Below are positions 63,396 to 64,000 of a stretch of 64,000 nucleotides of DNA, piece after piece (within the stretch, counting starts at the first letter, position 1; every line of letters begins with the position of its first letter). The notes below the pieces were generated by a model that searched no databases, was not told where the DNA came from, and saw only the letters and a list, made by a program, of their open reading frames with translations. Both the position numbers and the translations under genes were made by a program. The stretch comes from Athripsodes cinereus (Eukaryota; Arthropoda; Insecta; Trichoptera; Leptoceridae). The DNA is taken from positions 22,993,614 through 23,057,613 of the forward strand of contig OX388321.1 in the NCBI GenBank assembly GCA_947579605.1, in the 5' to 3' direction.

Positions 63396-64000
63396 TACTT
63401 AGCATTTTCACCTTCAGAGGCATTTACTGGTTAAATGGCTGCATAATGATAGACATCATCTAACTAAGGATATTCTCACAATTACACATCCATGAAAATA
63501 TGCTGTTAACTGTAATATTTTACATTAAAGGGAAAATAAAACAGACTCAGAATTATAATATAAAACTATTTAATAAAAACAGTAAAATAAATATAAGAAA
63601 TATGTAGTGTAATACAAATGCACTTTTTGGCGAATGGAGCAGATATCAAAATCATCCTGGACGGCCTTTCCTATGTTTTCTTTTATAATTCTTCTTATAG
63701 AACTCACAGATAATCCTGAAAGAAATGAACAATGAACATTGAAATTCATCAGCAATACAGTAATTTAACTTCCTAGAAACACGGGATTGTCATATAAGTG
63801 AGTCATCGAGACATTCCATACACAATCATTTAATGATGCATTATTATTAAGCATCTGAGACATTCACTTCAGCTTTTTATTTAGCTTATTCTAATATTCG
63901 GTAAAATAATTTGCCTTTTTAAGTAAATTCATTACATTAAATATATTTTAAGAAGGCACAGAATTGAATAGTAATCTTGTAATAGAAATACAATTAAGTG
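63396..64000. other. No gene seen
   Basis: AT-rich. The last 61-codon minus-strand frame (63570-63755) has no recognisable domain. Confidence 0.5.

Noticed and set aside
1..64000. CRISPR arrays, bacterial operons or viral genes
   Set aside because: No regularly spaced direct repeats, ribosome-binding sites or viral structural genes are visible; the sequence is eukaryotic repeat-rich DNA.

Overview
This 64 kb window is AT-rich, intron- or intergenic-like DNA from an insect, most probably a moth or butterfly. The evidence is the density of GTAGGTACCTAC-like words, a short Helitron ending with the typical insect terminus, and RTE-like non-LTR retrotransposon tails of the kind common in Lepidoptera. 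I found no intact host protein-coding gene, no rRNA, no intact tRNA gene and no CRISPR. There is one assembly gap of 200 N at 33480-33679. Clade and family names below come from motifs read by eye, without a database search.

Almost everything recognisable is a mobile element. The best preserved is a 2.9 kb pogo-superfamily DNA transposon (56838-59749). It has matching terminal repeats, a TA target duplication, a spliced 5' leader and a 655-codon transposase frame spoiled by two compensating one-base indels. Non-LTR retrotransposon copies are all 5'-truncated and fall into at least eight C-terminal lineages, here called RTE-A to RTE-H. Four of the RTE-A and RTE-B copies (8609-10142, 12224-12886, 2328-3015 and 29376-30122) and one RTE-F copy (60650-60848) have readable target-site duplications. 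The 8609 copy keeps a complete reverse-transcriptase domain. Each lineage ends in its own short microsatellite instead of a poly(A) tail: TATAG for A, GTAT for B, TAAG for F, GAT for G and GAA for H.

About twenty copies of a roughly 265 bp SINE-like repeat (S1) are scattered through the window. Its last ~33 bp, just before a (TAG)n tail, resemble the ends of RTE-A and RTE-B, so those LINEs are the probable source of its mobilising machinery. Other repeats include tRNA-headed SINEs (S2, S3, S8), hAT, piggyBac-like and PIF/Harbinger-like MITEs, a Helitron, a 1.2 kb unclassified TIR element, and long palindromes with hammerhead-like motifs. Nesting is common and gives a relative age order: a LINE in a MITE, a MITE in a LINE, a hAT in a hAT, a MITE in a SINE and a LINE in a SINE.

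The most interesting non-transposon signal is a pair of sites on the + strand, at 16114/16115 and 41232/41233. In each, a pyrimidine tract and CAG run straight into GTAAGT, and a second 5' splice site follows 30-44 bases later. This is the layout of recursive-splicing ratchet points. If real, they place the window inside a very long intron of a host gene transcribed left to right, with its exons outside the window.
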